64,000 nucleotides of DNA. Source: Halichondria panicea. Taxonomy: Eukaryota; Porifera; Demospongiae; Suberitida; Halichondriidae. The stretch's first letter is position 1; the number at the start of each line of letters is the position of its first letter. Location of the stretch: positions 1,116,001 to 1,180,000 of the forward strand of contig NC_087381.1 of the NCBI RefSeq assembly GCF_963675165.1, written 5' to 3'. Under the pieces are notes generated by a model, which saw only the letters and a program-made list of their open reading frames with translations, made no database searches and was not told where the DNA came from. This document shows positions 1 to 11,557 of the stretch, in pieces. Position numbers and translations under genes: made by a program.

Positions 1-1056
1 TTCATTTTCTCAAGTGTATTTGGCTCATGGATTAGTGAGAATATCTTTAAAATTACAGTATATTGTGCTTTCGTAGATCGTCACAATAAATTCATTTTCT
101 TTAGTCTCTACCCAGTGCTTGCTATGAGCATTCTGTGCTGTAGTATTTTTCTTTTAGCCCCAAAATGGCTAATAATTGAACCAAAGTCACCACAGTCCCT
201 CAAAATCATCTACCAAGTTCTCAAGTTTGCAGCCAAGCACAAAGCTCCTCTCAATCGCAGTGCTCTCACATATTGGGAGGAAGACGTACCTTCAAGAATG
301 GACCTGGGAAAATTAAGATATGGTGGACCATTCACTACAGAGCAAGTTGAAGATGTGAAAACGTTCTTTAAGATTATTGTTATTCAAATACCACTGTTTT
401 TTGTCTCATTATCATCTCAGAAATTATATGTACATCTTGATCACCAACTATTGCCCTCTATCGACAAATGCACTGCTTCACTTATTAGTCTCTTCACTTA
501 TCATCCTTTTGTTTGCGTAATGTTAGTAACTCTTTTCTCAGAATTTATAGTCTATCCTCTAGTTAAAATGGAACCTCCAAGTATCCTGAAACAGATTGGA
601 TTTGCTTGCTTCATCATTGTGGTAGCAAATATAGGAATATTGAGTGCAGAAGTTGTGAGCTATTTCCATGATATACAAATTTGGATCGAAATAGCTAGTT
701 TAGTAATGGCCGGTCTTGTTTACTTTTCGCTCTTGACAAACTCAATTCTGTTGTTTGCTTGTGCGCAATCTCCATATAACATGCGTGGTCTATTGGCGGG
801 ATTTGCATTTTTACTTCATGCTTCATCATTATTCCTTGGTGAAGCTTTCTTTACTATCACAGTCAAGCTTTGCGACAAATGCTACAACTATATAATTTAT
901 TCATCAGTCATGGTAGCGATTACTTTGTTTGGATTCATCCTGTACTGCCTCCTGGCTCACTGGTACAAAAGGAGAGTTAGAGACGAAGAATACAATGCAC
1001 ACAAAGTGGTAGAGGAGGTCTATGATCGATACCTTTCCAACGACATGTATCACTGA
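1..1056 (+). CDS. POT/PTR-like transporter copy 1, C-terminal part (cut by window edge)
   Basis: The frame is open from base 1 to the TGA at 1054-1056, so this is the C-terminal 351 residues of a transporter whose start lies outside the window. It begins in the fifth predicted helix and covers the remaining helices. It contains the hydrophilic loop with RSALTYWEEDVPSRMDLGK and the GGPFTTEQVEDVKTFFKII motif, which resembles the 'tqVEelK' region after helix 6 of POT/NRT1 transporters. The AQSPYNMRGLLAGF motif resembles the 'AP.smrs' helix region of the same family. The C-terminus is a short charged tail ending in SNDMYH. Substrate is unknown and the membrane location is inferred from hydrophobicity. 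No lesion is visible in the part present. It is over 85 percent similar by eye to the intact copies at 8928 and 16481. Confidence 0.75.
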   Translation, partial: FIFSSVFGSWISENIFKITVYCAFVDRHNKFIFFSLYPVLAMSILCCSIFLLAPKWLIIEPKSPQSLKIIYQVLKFAAKHKAPLNRSALTYWEEDVPSRMDLGKLRYGGPFTTEQVEDVKTFFKIIVIQIPLFFVSLSSQKLYVHLDHQLLPSIDKCTASLISLFTYHPFVCVMLVTLFSEFIVYPLVKMEPPSILKQIGFACFIIVVANIGILSAEVVSYFHDIQIWIEIASLVMAGLVYFSLLTNSILLFACAQSPYNMRGLLAGFAFLLHASSLFLGEAFFTITVKLCDKCYNYIIYSSVMVAITLFGFILYCLLAHWYKRRVRDEEYNAHKVVEEVYDRYLSNDMYH

Positions 1057-1577
1057 ACAATACAACTAAGATATAAATATAACAGAGAAACGTAGTATAC
1101 GTATATGAATGTGTTCATAAACTTTTTTCTGCACATTATTAGTCATTATTAGCTTAATTTGTCTGTTAGTAATACAGTCATGCACTGTGTGGTTTCATTT
1201 TCAATCAAGATTATTACAGCCAATCTTTCCCTCCTCACGGTACATTGCGACCTCAGGCTTAATTTGTTTACTGCTATAAATACCTATATATAATAGTCTC
1301 AGGAGTGCAAGAATCCTGATAATCTATGTATCGATCTCATCCTCCACACTGTCCAATTGTGTATATCATTATTGAGGATATAATTTATATTGTATATCAT
1401 TATACAGGTATAGTTGAATAACAGAAGCTGTGTAGTTGTGATAGCAATTCCCCTGTGCATCCATACACACAATTACTACTTGTTTACATAGAAATAGAAA
1501 GCGATAATGTCAAAATAATAAAGTTTAGAGTATAGCTAGCTAGATCATTAATTTTACACTTATTCAAAGAGAAAAAG
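1057..1577. repeat. Array spacer with a PH-gene exon 4 remnant
   Basis: This gene-free spacer follows the pattern of most array spacers. A stretch like the end of intron 3 of the PH/RUN gene (pyrimidine run 'ctttccctcctca', 'gccctcagg' and a 'tcatcctccacactgtccaat' block) leads into a remnant of exon 4 near 1406 ('ggtatagttgaataacagaagctgtg'). The real exon reads 'gtggtggagataacagaggctgtg'. The sequence then runs AT-rich into the start of the next transporter copy. No open reading frame is supported. Confidence 0.6.
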
Positions 1578-3084
1578 ATGAAGTATACAAGCTGCGATAT
1601 TTCTACTCAAAGGGAGCTTTTCTAGTTCTTGTGTGGTTAATGCTTATTACATCAGCAATGAATTTCTTATTTCGTATGCTCAATAATTCATGGAAAATCA
1701 AAACCTATCATTTCTACAATGATCAAACACTTCTTCTCATACCGATGATTGCCTTCATTCCTATATCAGGCTAGCTAGCTGATGTACGGTATGGAAACTT
1801 TAAGGTGTTTAGGTTTGGTGCAGTACTATTATTTGTCTCAGCGGTATTGACCTGCATTTGTTTGATAATTCAAATGGAGGGAATTCATCCAACTGTGGCT
1901 ATGGTTGCTACAACTGCAGCTGTGTTAGTAACATACCTTGGAATTAGTGCATGCGCAGTAACAGCTCTTCAGCTAGGCTTGGATCAGATGCCAGATGCTT
2001 CGTCTGACAACATTATAAGTTTTATTGAATGGCTCATTTTCTCAGCTCTTTTTGGTGTATGGATTAGTGACATTATCCTAAACAGACAATATCTTGTGCT
2101 TTCGTAGATCCTAATAATGATTTCATTTTCTTTAGTCTATACGCAGTATTTGCTATGAGCATTCTGTGCTGTAGTATTTTTTTTTTAGCCCCAAAATGGC
2201 TAATAATTGAACCAAAATCACCCCAGTCCCTCAAAATCATCTACCAAGTTCTCAAGTTTGCAGTCAAGCACAAAGCTCCCCTCAATCGCAGTGCTCTCAC
2301 ATACTGGGAGGAAGACATACCTTCAAGAATGGACCTTGGAAAGTCCAGATACGGTGGTCCATTCACTACAGAGCAAGTTGAAGATGTGAAAACGTTCTTT
2401 AAGATTATTGTTATCCAAATACCACTCTTTTTTGTCTCATTATCATCTAGGAAATTACATGAACATCTTAATTCCCAACCATTATTTCCTATCAACAAAT
2501 GCACTGCTTCACTTATTAGTCTCACATATCACCCGTGTGTCTGTGCAATGTTAGTAACGCTTATCTCAGAATTTATAGTCTATCCTCTAGTTAAAATGGA
2601 ACCACCAAGTATCCTTAAACAGATTGGATTTGCTTGCTTCATCATTGTGATAGCAAATATAGGGATATTGAGTGCAGAAGTTGTGAGCTATTATCGTGAT
2701 ATTCAAAATTGGATCGAAATAGCTAGTTCAATAATTGGCGGTCTTGTTAACTTGTCCTTTTTGACAAACAGTATTCTGTTGTTTGCTTGTGCACAATCTC
2801 CATATAACATGCGTGGTCTATTGGCGGGATTTGTATTATTACTTCATATCTCATCATTAGTCCTTGGTGAACTTTTATTTAGTATCACGATCAAGCTTTG
2901 TGACAAGTGCTACAACTATATAATATATTCGTCAGTCATGGTAGCGATTACTTTGTTTGGATTCATCCTGTACTGCCTCCTGGCTCGCTGGTACAAAAGG
3001 AGAGTTAGAGACGAGGAATACAATGCACACAGAGTGGTGGAGGAGGTCTATGATCGATACCTTTCCAACGACATGTATCACTGA
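1578..3084 (+). pseudogene. POT/PTR-like transporter copy 2, broken
   Basis: This is a full-length relative of the intact copies with several lesions. Two extra bases after the third codon ('atgaagtataca' against 'atgaagtaca') shift the frame at the start. A TGG to TAG change at 1772-1774 hits the conserved GWLAD motif. A one-base loss near 2083 separates the open stretch 1805-2107 from the open stretch 2155-3084. The 309-residue C-terminal half (2155-3084) is fully open and well conserved, so inactivation may be recent. Synthesis of a half transporter from the internal ATG at 2155 cannot be excluded, but no promoter is evident there. Confidence 0.75.
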
Positions 3085-3626
3085 ACAACTATAGAACTAA
3101 GATAATTATAACAGAGCAACCTTGTATACGTATATGAATGTGTTCATAGCCATCACATAATTTTATGATAGTCATTATAATATTGTCTTTTAGTACGTAC
3201 ATGCAGTCATGCACTGTGTGGTTTCATTTTCAATCAAGATTATTACAACCAATCTTTCCCTCCTCTGGGTTGCGCCCTCAGGCTCGATGGGTTTACTGCT
3301 ATTAATCTCTAATACAATAATCTCATCCTCCACACTTGTCCCATTGTGCTATTCTATTCACACGTGGTTGGAATAACAGAAATGTGTATTTTGGATACAT
3401 TCCTCATTTATATACACAATACTTGTTTACATGGAAAGTGAGAATAATGCCAACTTAGTAAACAATAACATAGCACACATGTTTATATGCATAGCTATAG
3501 CTGTAACATTAGTTTTGCTCTGACCATGCATTATAATACTTGAGTTCAACGCACATTAATGAACAGTTAATTGAGAGAATAACTCTAAAACACTTACACT
3601 TTTAATATCATTATGGAATAAAAAAG
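3085..3626. repeat. Array spacer
   Basis: This spacer has the same organisation as 1057-1577. The intron-3-like block is at about 3230-3345 and an exon 4 remnant ('acgtggttggaataacagaaatgtg') at about 3363. A 'gaataatgccaactt' block shared with the spacers at 7068, 16250, 19932 and 23083 follows. No coding sequence is seen. Confidence 0.55.
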
Positions 3627-4587
3627 ATGAAGTACAAGCTGCGATATTTCTACTCAAAAGCAGCTTTTCTAGTTCTTGTGTGGATAATGCTTGTAGCATC
3701 ATCAATGACTTTCCTATATCGTATGTTCACCAAACCAGGAGGTATCCAAATCCCTCTCCACTACAAGGATCAGACACTTCTTCTGAAACCGATGATTGCC
3801 TTTGTCCCCATAGCGGGCTGGCTAGCTGATGTACAGTATGGAAACTTCAAGGTGTTTAGGTTCGGTGTACTACTATTATTTGTATCAACGGTATTGACCT
3901 GCATTTGTCAGATTATTAAAGAAGAGGGAGTTCATCCAACTGTTACTATGGTTGCTATAGCTACAGCTAATAATTTCCTTTTGTTCAGTCTCTACCCAGT
4001 GCACTTCTGTACTTATTAGTTTCTTCACATATCACCCGTGTGTTGGTGTAATTTTAGTAACGCTTATTTCAGAATTTATAGTCTATCCTCTAATTAAAAT
4101 GGAACCACCAAGTATCCTGAAACAGATTGGATTTGCTTGCTTCATCATTGTGGTAGCAAATATAGGAATATTGAGTGCAGAAGTTGTGAGCTATTTCCAT
4201 GATATACAAATTTGGATTGAAATACCTACTTCAATAATTGGCGGTCTCGTTAACTTGTCCTTCTTGACAAATTCGATTCTGTTGTTTGCTTGTGCGCAAT
4301 CTCCATATAACATGCGTGGTCTATTGGCGGGATTTGTGTTATTACTTCACGTCTCATCATTAGGCCTTGGTGAACTTTTCTTCCTTATCACGAAGAAGTT
4401 TTGCGACAAATGCTACAACTATATAATATATTCATCAGTCATGGTAGCGATTACTTTGTTTGGATTCATCCTGTACTGCCTCCTGACTCGCTGGTACAAA
4501 AGGAGAGTTAGAGACGAAGAATACAATGCACACAAAGTGGTAGAGGAGGTCTATGATCGATACCTTTCCAACGACATGTATCACTGA
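3627..4587 (+). pseudogene. POT/PTR-like transporter copy 3, internal deletion
   Basis: The first 115 codons are intact (MKYKLRYFYSK through helices 1 to 3). The sequence then jumps near 3968 from the 'gctatagctacagct' of helix 4, through a 30-base piece of the 'cagtctctacccagtg' region, to the sequence just before helix 8. Roughly 650 bases of the middle are missing, including the VEDVK motif. A TAG at 4017-4019 ends the first frame. The final 162 codons (4099-4587) are open and end in SNDMYH. A functional 12-helix protein is not possible. Confidence 0.8.
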
Positions 4588-5565
4588 ACTTTAAACTCAA
4601 TGCATAATAACAAATTGCAACCTAGTTCGTATGTATTGACATAGAGATGTATTAGCTTCATCTTGTCTGTTAGTAGTCACTGTGTGCATTACATTATACC
4701 CAATTTTTCCCCCGGGGCTGCGGCCGTTGATTTTGATACATTTACAGCCAAGAACAATGCATGCATGCATGGCTTGTATATTGTGTATACTATTATAATA
4801 ATAATTATTATAGTTTTACAAAGGTAGTATGTTTTGACAACATCCATGGACTTCTTAATAATTATAGTCTTAAACAATTACAGATGATAGAGCATGCACT
4901 GCAGAGATTAGTTCTAATTACATATTCAGTTCTTTAACAATGTCAGCTTTATTCGATTGGCTATCACATATTGAAAATCAATTCCCCTCTGTCCACGTCA
5001 TAGAAAGAACTTCCAGGCTGATTCTTTCTTTGACGTGCATGGCTTGACTGAGGTGTGTGGTGTGGGGGGGGCATGCATGGTCTGTGGTGTGTGTGGATGT
5101 GAGGGCGGGTGCACAGCTAGGAGGTGTATTGGGGAAGGCAGAGGCTAACTTTGAGGACTCTTAAATTGAATTTGGTGCATGCAATATGAAAAACTCACTA
5201 TAGTGAGAGTAGCAAAGATGCTTTATCTTGTGCTGTGTACATTTTAATGTATGGAATAGTGTTTTTGCTTGCAATTGAAATAGCCTGCCCTGTTTCAATA
5301 GGTGTGTTATCATTCACTAGCTGTGTGTCCTTAAATCAGCACTAAGTTTTGTTAGTAGGTCTCAAAAACTTTCAATACTTCACTAAAGAATTTCTTTGTG
5401 TGAAATACTGATTTAAATCACCTTTGTCAATTAACCTGAGTTTTCTTTGTACACAATGAATCCGTTATAAAGTTGTGAGTATAGCTACAGGGTTTTGCTA
5501 CAATTATAGACTACCTTAGCTATTAATTTTATAGCAACATTATATTTAGCTCTTCTAAAGAGAAA
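4588..5565. repeat. Array spacer related to PH-gene intron 4
   Basis: From about 5030 this spacer matches the start of intron 4 of the PH/RUN gene (34451-34822): a GT-rich run, then 'gctaactttgaggactc', 'aatagcctgccctgttt' and 'gtgtgttatcattcactagctgtgtgtcc'. Around 4988-5040 a short foldback ('cgtcatagaaagaacttccaggc' with 'gattctttctttgacgtgc') is present, related to the insert at 11558-11628. No reading frame is supported. Confidence 0.6.
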
Positions 5566-7067
5566 ATGAAGTACAAGCTGCGATATTTCTACTCAAAAGG
5601 AGCTTTTCTAGTTCTTGTGTGGATAATGCTTATAACATCAGCATTGACTTTCCTATTTCGTATGTTCACCAAATCAGGAGGTATCCAAACATATATCCAC
5701 TACAAGGATCAGAGATTTCTACTACTGCCGATTATTGCCTTCATTCCCATAGCCGGCTCGTTAGCTGATGTGAGGTATGGAAACTTCAAGGTGTTCAAAT
5801 TCGGTGCACTGCTATTTTTTGTCTCAACGGTACTGACATGTATTTGTGTGATAATTAAAGACAAAAGAGTTCATCCGACTGTTACTATGGTTGCTATAAC
5901 TGCAGCTGTATTAGCTGCATATATTGGAATTAGTGCATGCCTAGTAACAGCTTTTCAGCTAGGCTTGGATCAGATGCCAGATGCTTCGTCTGACAACATC
6001 ATAAGTTTTATCAAGTGGTTCATTGTCTCAGCTCTCTTTGGTGTATGGATTAGTGAGATTATCCTAAAAAGCACAATATATTGTGCTTTCGTTGATCCTG
6101 GCAATAAATACATTTTTTTTCAGTCTCTACCCAGTGCTTGCTATGAGCATTATGTGCTGTAGTATTTTTCTTTTAGCCCCAAAGTGGCTGATTATTGAGC
6201 CAAAATCACTTCAGTCCCTCAAAATCATCTACCAAATTCTCAAGTTTGCAGCCAAGCACAAAGCTCCCCTCAATCGTAGTGCTCTCACATACTGGGAAGA
6301 AGACGTACCTTCAAGAATGGACCTGGGAAAGTCGAGATACGGTGGTCCATTCACTACAGAGCAAGTTGAAGATGTGAAAACGTTCTTTAAGATTATTGTT
6401 ATCCAAATACCATTGTTTTTTGTCTCATTATCATTTCATATACATCTTAATCACCAATCATCATTTCCTCTCAGCAGATGCACTTCTGTACTTATTAATA
6501 TCTTTACCTATCATCCTTTTGTCTGTGCAATGTTAGTAACGCTTATCTCAGAATTTATAGTCTATCCTCTAGTTAAAATAGAACCACCAAGTATCCTGAA
6601 ACAGATTGGATTTGCTTGCTTCATCATTGTGACAGCAAATATAGGATTGTTAAGTGCAGAAGTTGTGAGCTATTTCCATGATATACAAATTTGGATTGAA
6701 ATAGCTAGTTCAGTAATGGGCGGTCTTGTTTACTTGTCTTTCTTGACAATATTGATTCTGTTGTTTGCTTGTGCGCAATCTCCATATAACATGCGTGGTC
6801 TTTTAGTAGGAATCGCAATAATTACTTCATGCCTCATCATTAGGCCTTGGGGGAGTTCTCTTTAACATGATGATCAAGCTTTGTGACAAATGCTACAACT
6901 ATATAATATATTCATCAGTCATGGTAGCGATTACTTTGTTTGGATTCATCCTGTACTGCCTCCTGGCTCGCTGGTACAAGGGGAGAGTTAGAGACGAGGA
7001 ATACAATGCACACAGAGTGGTGGAGGAGGTCTACGATCGATACCTTTCCAACGACATGTATCACTGA
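5566..7067 (+). pseudogene. POT/PTR-like transporter copy 4, two frameshifts
   Basis: This is a full-length copy with start ATGAAGTACAAG and normal C-terminus SNDMYH. Two single-base insertions break the frame. One is near 6121, where 'acattttttttcagtc' replaces 'ttcattttctttagtc' after helix 5. The other is near 6814, where 'gcaataattacttc' has one A too many. Everything between the lesions is well conserved, including the POT-like GSLADVRYGNFKVF and VEDVK motifs. The three open stretches are 5566-6162, 6083-6865 and 6867-7067. Two homopolymer-adjacent indels could in principle be assembly errors. Confidence 0.75.
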
Positions 7068-7488
7068 ACAACTGTAGCATGCATAATAATTATTATTAAA
7101 GCAACTATATACATGTGTTCGATACATTATTTTTAGTTCTAGTATACAGCAATAATTTATGATGGCACTGCGTTGTTTCATTTTCAATCCTGATTATTGC
7201 AGCCAATCTTTCCCTCCTCTGGGTCGCGCCCTCAAGCTTGATGGGTTTACTACTATTAATCTCTAATGCAATAATCTCAACCTCCAGACTTGCCCCATTG
7301 TGCTATTCTATTCACAAGTGGTTAAAATAACAGAATATACGTATTTTGGATACATTCCTCATTTATATACACAATACTTGTTTACATGGAAAGTGAGAAT
7401 AATGCAAACTTGAGTAAACAACATAGTACAGTCAAATGTTATAATAATTATAGCTAGCTAAATAAAACACTTCATGGAATAGAAAAAG
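7068..7488. repeat. Array spacer
   Basis: This is the standard array spacer: the intron-3-like 'caatctttccctcctctgggtcgcgccctca' block in pieces at about 7200-7290, an exon 4 remnant ('agtggttaaaataacagaatat') at about 7316, and the shared AT-rich leader before the next ATG. Nothing else is seen. Confidence 0.55.
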
Positions 7489-8155
7489 ATGAAGTACTAG
7501 CTGCGATACTTCTACTCAAAGGGAGCTTTTCTAGTTCTTGTGTGGTGTATGCTTATAACATCAGCAACCAATTTTCTATTTCGTATGCTCAGCAATTCGT
7601 GGAGAATCACAACCTATTCTCAGTACAAGGATCAAACACTTCTTCTGATACCGATGATTGCCTTTATCCCCATAGCGGGCTGGTTAGCTAATGTACGATA
7701 TGGAAACTTCAAGGTGTTTAGGTTCGGTGTACTACTATTATTTTTTCAGCGGTATTGAACTGCATTTGTCATAATTAAAGAAGAGGGAGTTCATCCGACT
7801 GTTACTATGGTTGCTATAACTGCAGCTGTATTAGTTGCATATATTGGAATTAGTGCATGCGCAGTAACAGCTCTTCAGTTAGGCTTGGATCAGATGCCAG
7901 ATGCTTCGTCCGACAACATTATAGTTTTATCAAATGGTTCATTTTCTCAGCTCTCTTTGGTGTATGGATTGGTGACATTATTCTAAACAGTACAGTATCT
8001 TGTGCTTTCGTAGATCCTGATAATGATTTAGTCTCTACCTAGTGCTTGCTATCAATTCGCAAATTACGTGTACACCTTGATTCCCAACCATTACTCTCTA
8101 TCAACGAGAATGCACTGCTTCACTTATTAGTCTCACATATCACCCGTGTGTCTGT
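7489..8155 (+). pseudogene. POT/PTR-like transporter copy 5, truncated
   Basis: The start ATG is followed by AAG TAC TAG, so the fourth codon is a stop where other copies have AAG. Further frameshifts lie near 7755 ('ttttttcagcgg' replaces 'tttgtctcagcgg') and 7922 ('attatagttttatcaa' has lost two bases), and one or more deletions follow near 8033-8055. The copy stops after 'cacccgtgtgtctgtgc', corresponding to helix 8, and joins abruptly to PH-gene intron-4-like sequence. The 3' third is absent. Confidence 0.8.
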
Positions 8156-8927
8156 GCTATAGTGGGAGTAGCAAAGATGCTTTATCTTGTGCTGTGTACA
8201 TTTTAATGTATGGAATAGTGTTTTTGCTTGCAATTGAAATAGCCTGACCTGTTTCAATAGGTGTGTTATCATTCACTAGCTGTGTGTCCTTAAATCAGCA
8301 CTAAGTTTTGTTAGTAAGTGTCAAAAACTTTCAATATATCACCAAAGAATTTCTTTGTGTGAAATACTGATTTAAATCACCTTTGTCGATGACCTTGTTC
8401 ACAAGACGCACTGGTCCAATTAGACAGCAATTTTGGCCCATTTTTCCATTGCATGGTAACCCAATCAACTAACTTCAACCCCGGGGCTGCGGCCTTGATA
8501 TCGATACATTTACAGCCAAGAACAATGCATGCACGGCTTGTATATTGTTTATACTGCCAATCGTGTACCCTAAGTTTTACAAAGGTAGGATGTATGTTTT
8601 GACAACATCCATGGACTTGTTAATATAATTATAGTCCAAAACAATTACAGATCTAGATGATACAGCATGCACTGCAGAGATTAGTTTACATAATTATATT
8701 CTTCAGTTCCCCCTCCATTCATCACACAATACATGTTTACATGGAATTGTGTGAAATACTGATTTAAATCACCTTTGTCAATTAACCTGAGTTTTCTTTG
8801 CACACAATGAATCCGTTATAAAGTTGTGAGTATAGCTACAGGGTTTTGCTACAATTATAGACTACCTTAGCTATTAATTTTATAGCAACATTTAAATTAA
8901 TTTATATTTAGCTCTTCTAAAGAGAAA
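8156..8927. repeat. Array spacer with PH-gene intron 4 and exon 5 remnants
   Basis: Positions 8158-8380 match intron 4 of the PH/RUN gene and nearly repeat 5200-5430. At 8385-8440 'gatgaccttgttcacaagacgcactggtcc' matches the acceptor and start of exon 5 ('gatgactttgttgacaggtatatcaaggcgtattggtcc') but is decayed and no longer splices. A second stretch (about 8745-8900) repeats 5400-5545, so the spacer is itself a patchwork. No gene is seen. Confidence 0.6.
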
Positions 8928-10436
8928 ATGAAGTACAAGCTGCGATATTTCTACTCAAAAGGAGCTTTTCTAGTTCTTGTGTGGATAATGCTTATAACAT
9001 CAGCATTGACTTTCTTATTTCGTATGTTCACTAAATCGGGGACCATTATCTCCTATCCTCACTACAAGGATCAGAGATTTCTTCTGATACCGATTATTGC
9101 TATTATCCCCATAGCAGGCTGGCTAGCTGATGTACGGTATGGAAACTTCAAGGTGTTTAGGTTCGGTGCATCACTATTTTTTGTCTCAACAGTATTGACA
9201 AGCATTTGTCTGATAATTAAAGAAGAGGGAGTTCATCCAACTGTTACTATGGTTGCTATAACTGCAGCTGTGTTAGTTGCGTATCTTGGAGTTAGTGCAT
9301 GCGCAGTAACAGCTCTTCAGCTAGGCTTGGATCAGATGCCAGATGCTTCGTCTGACAACATTATAAGTTTTATCAAGTGGTTTATTTTTTCAGCTCTTTT
9401 TGGCGCGTGGATTAGTGAGAATATCATAAAAAGTACTGTAACTTGTGCTTTCATTGATCCTGACAAAATATTCATTTTTTTCAGTCTCTACCCAGTGTTT
9501 GCTATGAGCATTCTGTGCTGTAGTATTTTTCTTTTAGTCCCAAAATGGCTAATAATTGAACCAAATTCACCTCAGTCACTCAAAATCATCTACCAAGTTC
9601 TCAAGTTTACAACCAAGCACAAGGCTCCCCTCAATCGCAGTGCTCTCACATACTGGGAGGAAGATATACCTTCAAGAATGGACCTGGGAAAGTCGAGATA
9701 TGGTGGACCATTCACTACAGAGCAAGTTGAAAATGTGAAAACATTTTTTAAGATTATTGTTATCCAAATACCATTGTTCATTGTCTCATTATCATCTCAG
9801 AAATTATATGTACATCTTGATCACCAACTATTGCCCTCTATCGACAAATGCACTGCTTCATTTATTAGTCTCTTCACTTATCACCCTTTTGTTTGCATAA
9901 TGTTAGTAACTCTTTTCTCAGAATTTATAGTCTATCCTCTAGTTAAAATGGAACCACCAAGTATCTTGAAACAGATTGGATTTGCTTGCTTCATCATTGT
10001 GGTAGCAAATATAGGAATATTGAGTGTAGAAGTTGTGAGCTATTTCCATGATATACAAATGTGGATTGAAATAGCTTCTTCAATAATTGGAGGTCTTGTT
10101 TATGCGTCCTTTTTGACAAACTGTATTCTGTTGTTTGCTTGTGCGCAATCTCCATATAACATGCGTGGTCTATTGGCGGGATTTGCATTATTACTTCATG
10201 CCTCATCATTAGCCCTTGGTGAAGTTTTATTCAGTATCACGAAGAAGTTTTGCGACAAATGCTACAACTATATGATATATTCATCAGTCATGGTAGCGAT
10301 CACATTGTTTGGATTCATCCTGTACTGCCTCCTGGCTCGCTGGTACAAAATGAGAGTTAGAGACGAGGAATACAATGCACATAGAGTGGTGGAGGAGATC
10401 TATGATAGATACCTTTCCAACGACATGTATCACTGA
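8928..10436 (+). CDS. POT/PTR-like 12-helix transporter, intact copy 6
   Basis: This single uninterrupted frame encodes 502 residues, typical of a major facilitator protein. About twelve hydrophobic segments are visible (near 13-33, 50-68, 77-96, 107-128, 138-156, 177-200, 273-292, 305-330, 340-362, 370-393, 400-422 and 432-455), with a hydrophilic loop at about 205-270. GWLADVRYGNFKVFRFG between helices 2 and 3 fits the POT motif 'aDsxxGkfxti'. DQMPDASSDNIISF, VENVKTFFKII and AQSPYNMRGLLAGF fit later POT signatures. The ExxER proton-coupling motif expected in helix 1 of peptide transporters is absent, so substrate and ion coupling may differ. The start is chosen because MKYKLRYFYSK is shared by all copies and is preceded by a conserved 'aaagagaaa' leader. 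Role inferred: plasma-membrane or organelle solute uptake. Peptide, nitrate or another substrate cannot be told from sequence. Confidence 0.82.
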   Translation: MKYKLRYFYSKGAFLVLVWIMLITSALTFLFRMFTKSGTIISYPHYKDQRFLLIPIIAIIPIAGWLADVRYGNFKVFRFGASLFFVSTVLTSICLIIKEEGVHPTVTMVAITAAVLVAYLGVSACAVTALQLGLDQMPDASSDNIISFIKWFIFSALFGAWISENIIKSTVTCAFIDPDKIFIFFSLYPVFAMSILCCSIFLLVPKWLIIEPNSPQSLKIIYQVLKFTTKHKAPLNRSALTYWEEDIPSRMDLGKSRYGGPFTTEQVENVKTFFKIIVIQIPLFIVSLSSQKLYVHLDHQLLPSIDKCTASFISLFTYHPFVCIMLVTLFSEFIVYPLVKMEPPSILKQIGFACFIIVVANIGILSVEVVSYFHDIQMWIEIASSIIGGLVYASFLTNCILLFACAQSPYNMRGLLAGFALLLHASSLALGEVLFSITKKFCDKCYNYMIYSSVMVAITLFGFILYCLLARWYKMRVRDEEYNAHRVVEEIYDRYLSNDMYH

Positions 10437-10745
10437 ACGTTTAACTCATGACAATGTATAATAACTTACATGTATATCCATTTTTTGTTTTTGCAACCTT
10501 TAGTGAGTGAGTATGTGATCACATAGTATTAGCTTCATCTTATCTGTTAGTATAGTCACTGTGTGCATTTCCACTTCAGCAAACTAACTTTGCCCTCGGG
10601 GCTGCGGCCTCAATATCGATAATCAATACAGCCATACATTTTTTAGAACCATGCATGGTTACAGGTATATAACTATTTAATTTTTGCATGCTACTATGAT
10701 TTTTATCCCACTCTGTCCAATCGAGCTATTGTATTTATAATTATA

Positions 10746-10829
10746 TCATCCCCACACTCAAGAAGAACAGACCTTCCATCTGCTGGCAGAGACGCCAGAG
10801 GACTTGATATACTGGGTGCATGGCCTGAG
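10746..10829 (+). pseudogene. Remnant of PH/RUN-gene exon 4
   Basis: The sequence 'catccccacactcaagaag' through 'tgggtgcatggcctgag' matches the second half of exon 4 of the PH gene (34367-34450) almost base for base and even keeps the 'gag|gtgtgtgg' donor. The translation keeps the helix with the PH domain's invariant Trp (IYWVHGL), but the 5' half of the exon is missing. It has no neighbouring functional exons. Confidence 0.8.
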
Positions 10830-11189
10830 GTGTGTGGGTATAGTGTGGGGTGGGTCGTGCATGGACTAATATATGTGGGTGTGGGGGCCGGGGCTAGGAG
10901 GTGTTTTGAGGGGAGGTAGACAAGCTAACTTTGATGACTCGTAACTTGAATTTGGTGCATGCAATCTGAATATGAAAAACTTAGATGCTTTATCTTGGGC
11001 TGTGTAAATTTTAATGTATGCATAGTATAGTGTTTGCTTGAAATAGCCTGCCCTGTTTCAGTAGGTGTGTTATCATTCACTAGTAGATCTAGCTGTGTGT
11101 CCTTAAATCAGCACTAACATTTTGTTACAATATTTCACCAAAGAATTTCTTTGTGTGTGAAATACTGATTTAAATCACCTTGTGTCAAT

Positions 11190-11250
11190 GACCTTGTTTA
11201 AAAGGCGTACTGGTCAAATTAGACATCAATTTTGGCCCATTTTTTCCATT
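11190..11250 (+). pseudogene. Remnant of PH/RUN-gene exon 5 start
   Basis: The sequence 'caatgaccttgtttaaaaggcgtactggtcaaatt' matches the 3' end of intron 4 and the start of exon 5 (34803-34850), but the acceptor AG has decayed and the exon breaks off. A sister remnant lies at 8385-8440. Confidence 0.55.
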
Positions 11251-11557
11251 GCATGGTAACCCAATCAACTAACTTCACCCCCGGGCTGTGGCCTTGATAT
11301 CGATACATTTACAGCCAAGAACAATGCATGATCTGAATGGCTTGTATAATTATTGTTTATACTGCTAATCATAATTATGCTCTAAGTTTTACAAAGGTAG
11401 GATGTTTTGACAACATCCATGGACTTGTTAACAGTCCCAAACAATTACAGATGATACAGCATGCACTGCAGAGATTGGTTTTACTTACTGTTTAAGTACT
11501 TTTTACAATGTCAGCTTTATTCGATTGGCTATCACATTAATTTTATTGAAAATCAAT

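Noticed and set aside
2207-2389. Plus-strand 60-codon frames beginning MNQ or MNP inside the loop region of most copies
   Set aside because: They overlap the conserved loop in another frame and exist only because the sense frame is conserved.
2241-2525. Minus-strand open frames inside transporter copies (also 9590-9781, 17140-17352, 22236-22523, 33084-33368)
   Set aside because: They recur at the same place in each copy because the sense strand is conserved there. They have no independent start context and are antisense shadows.
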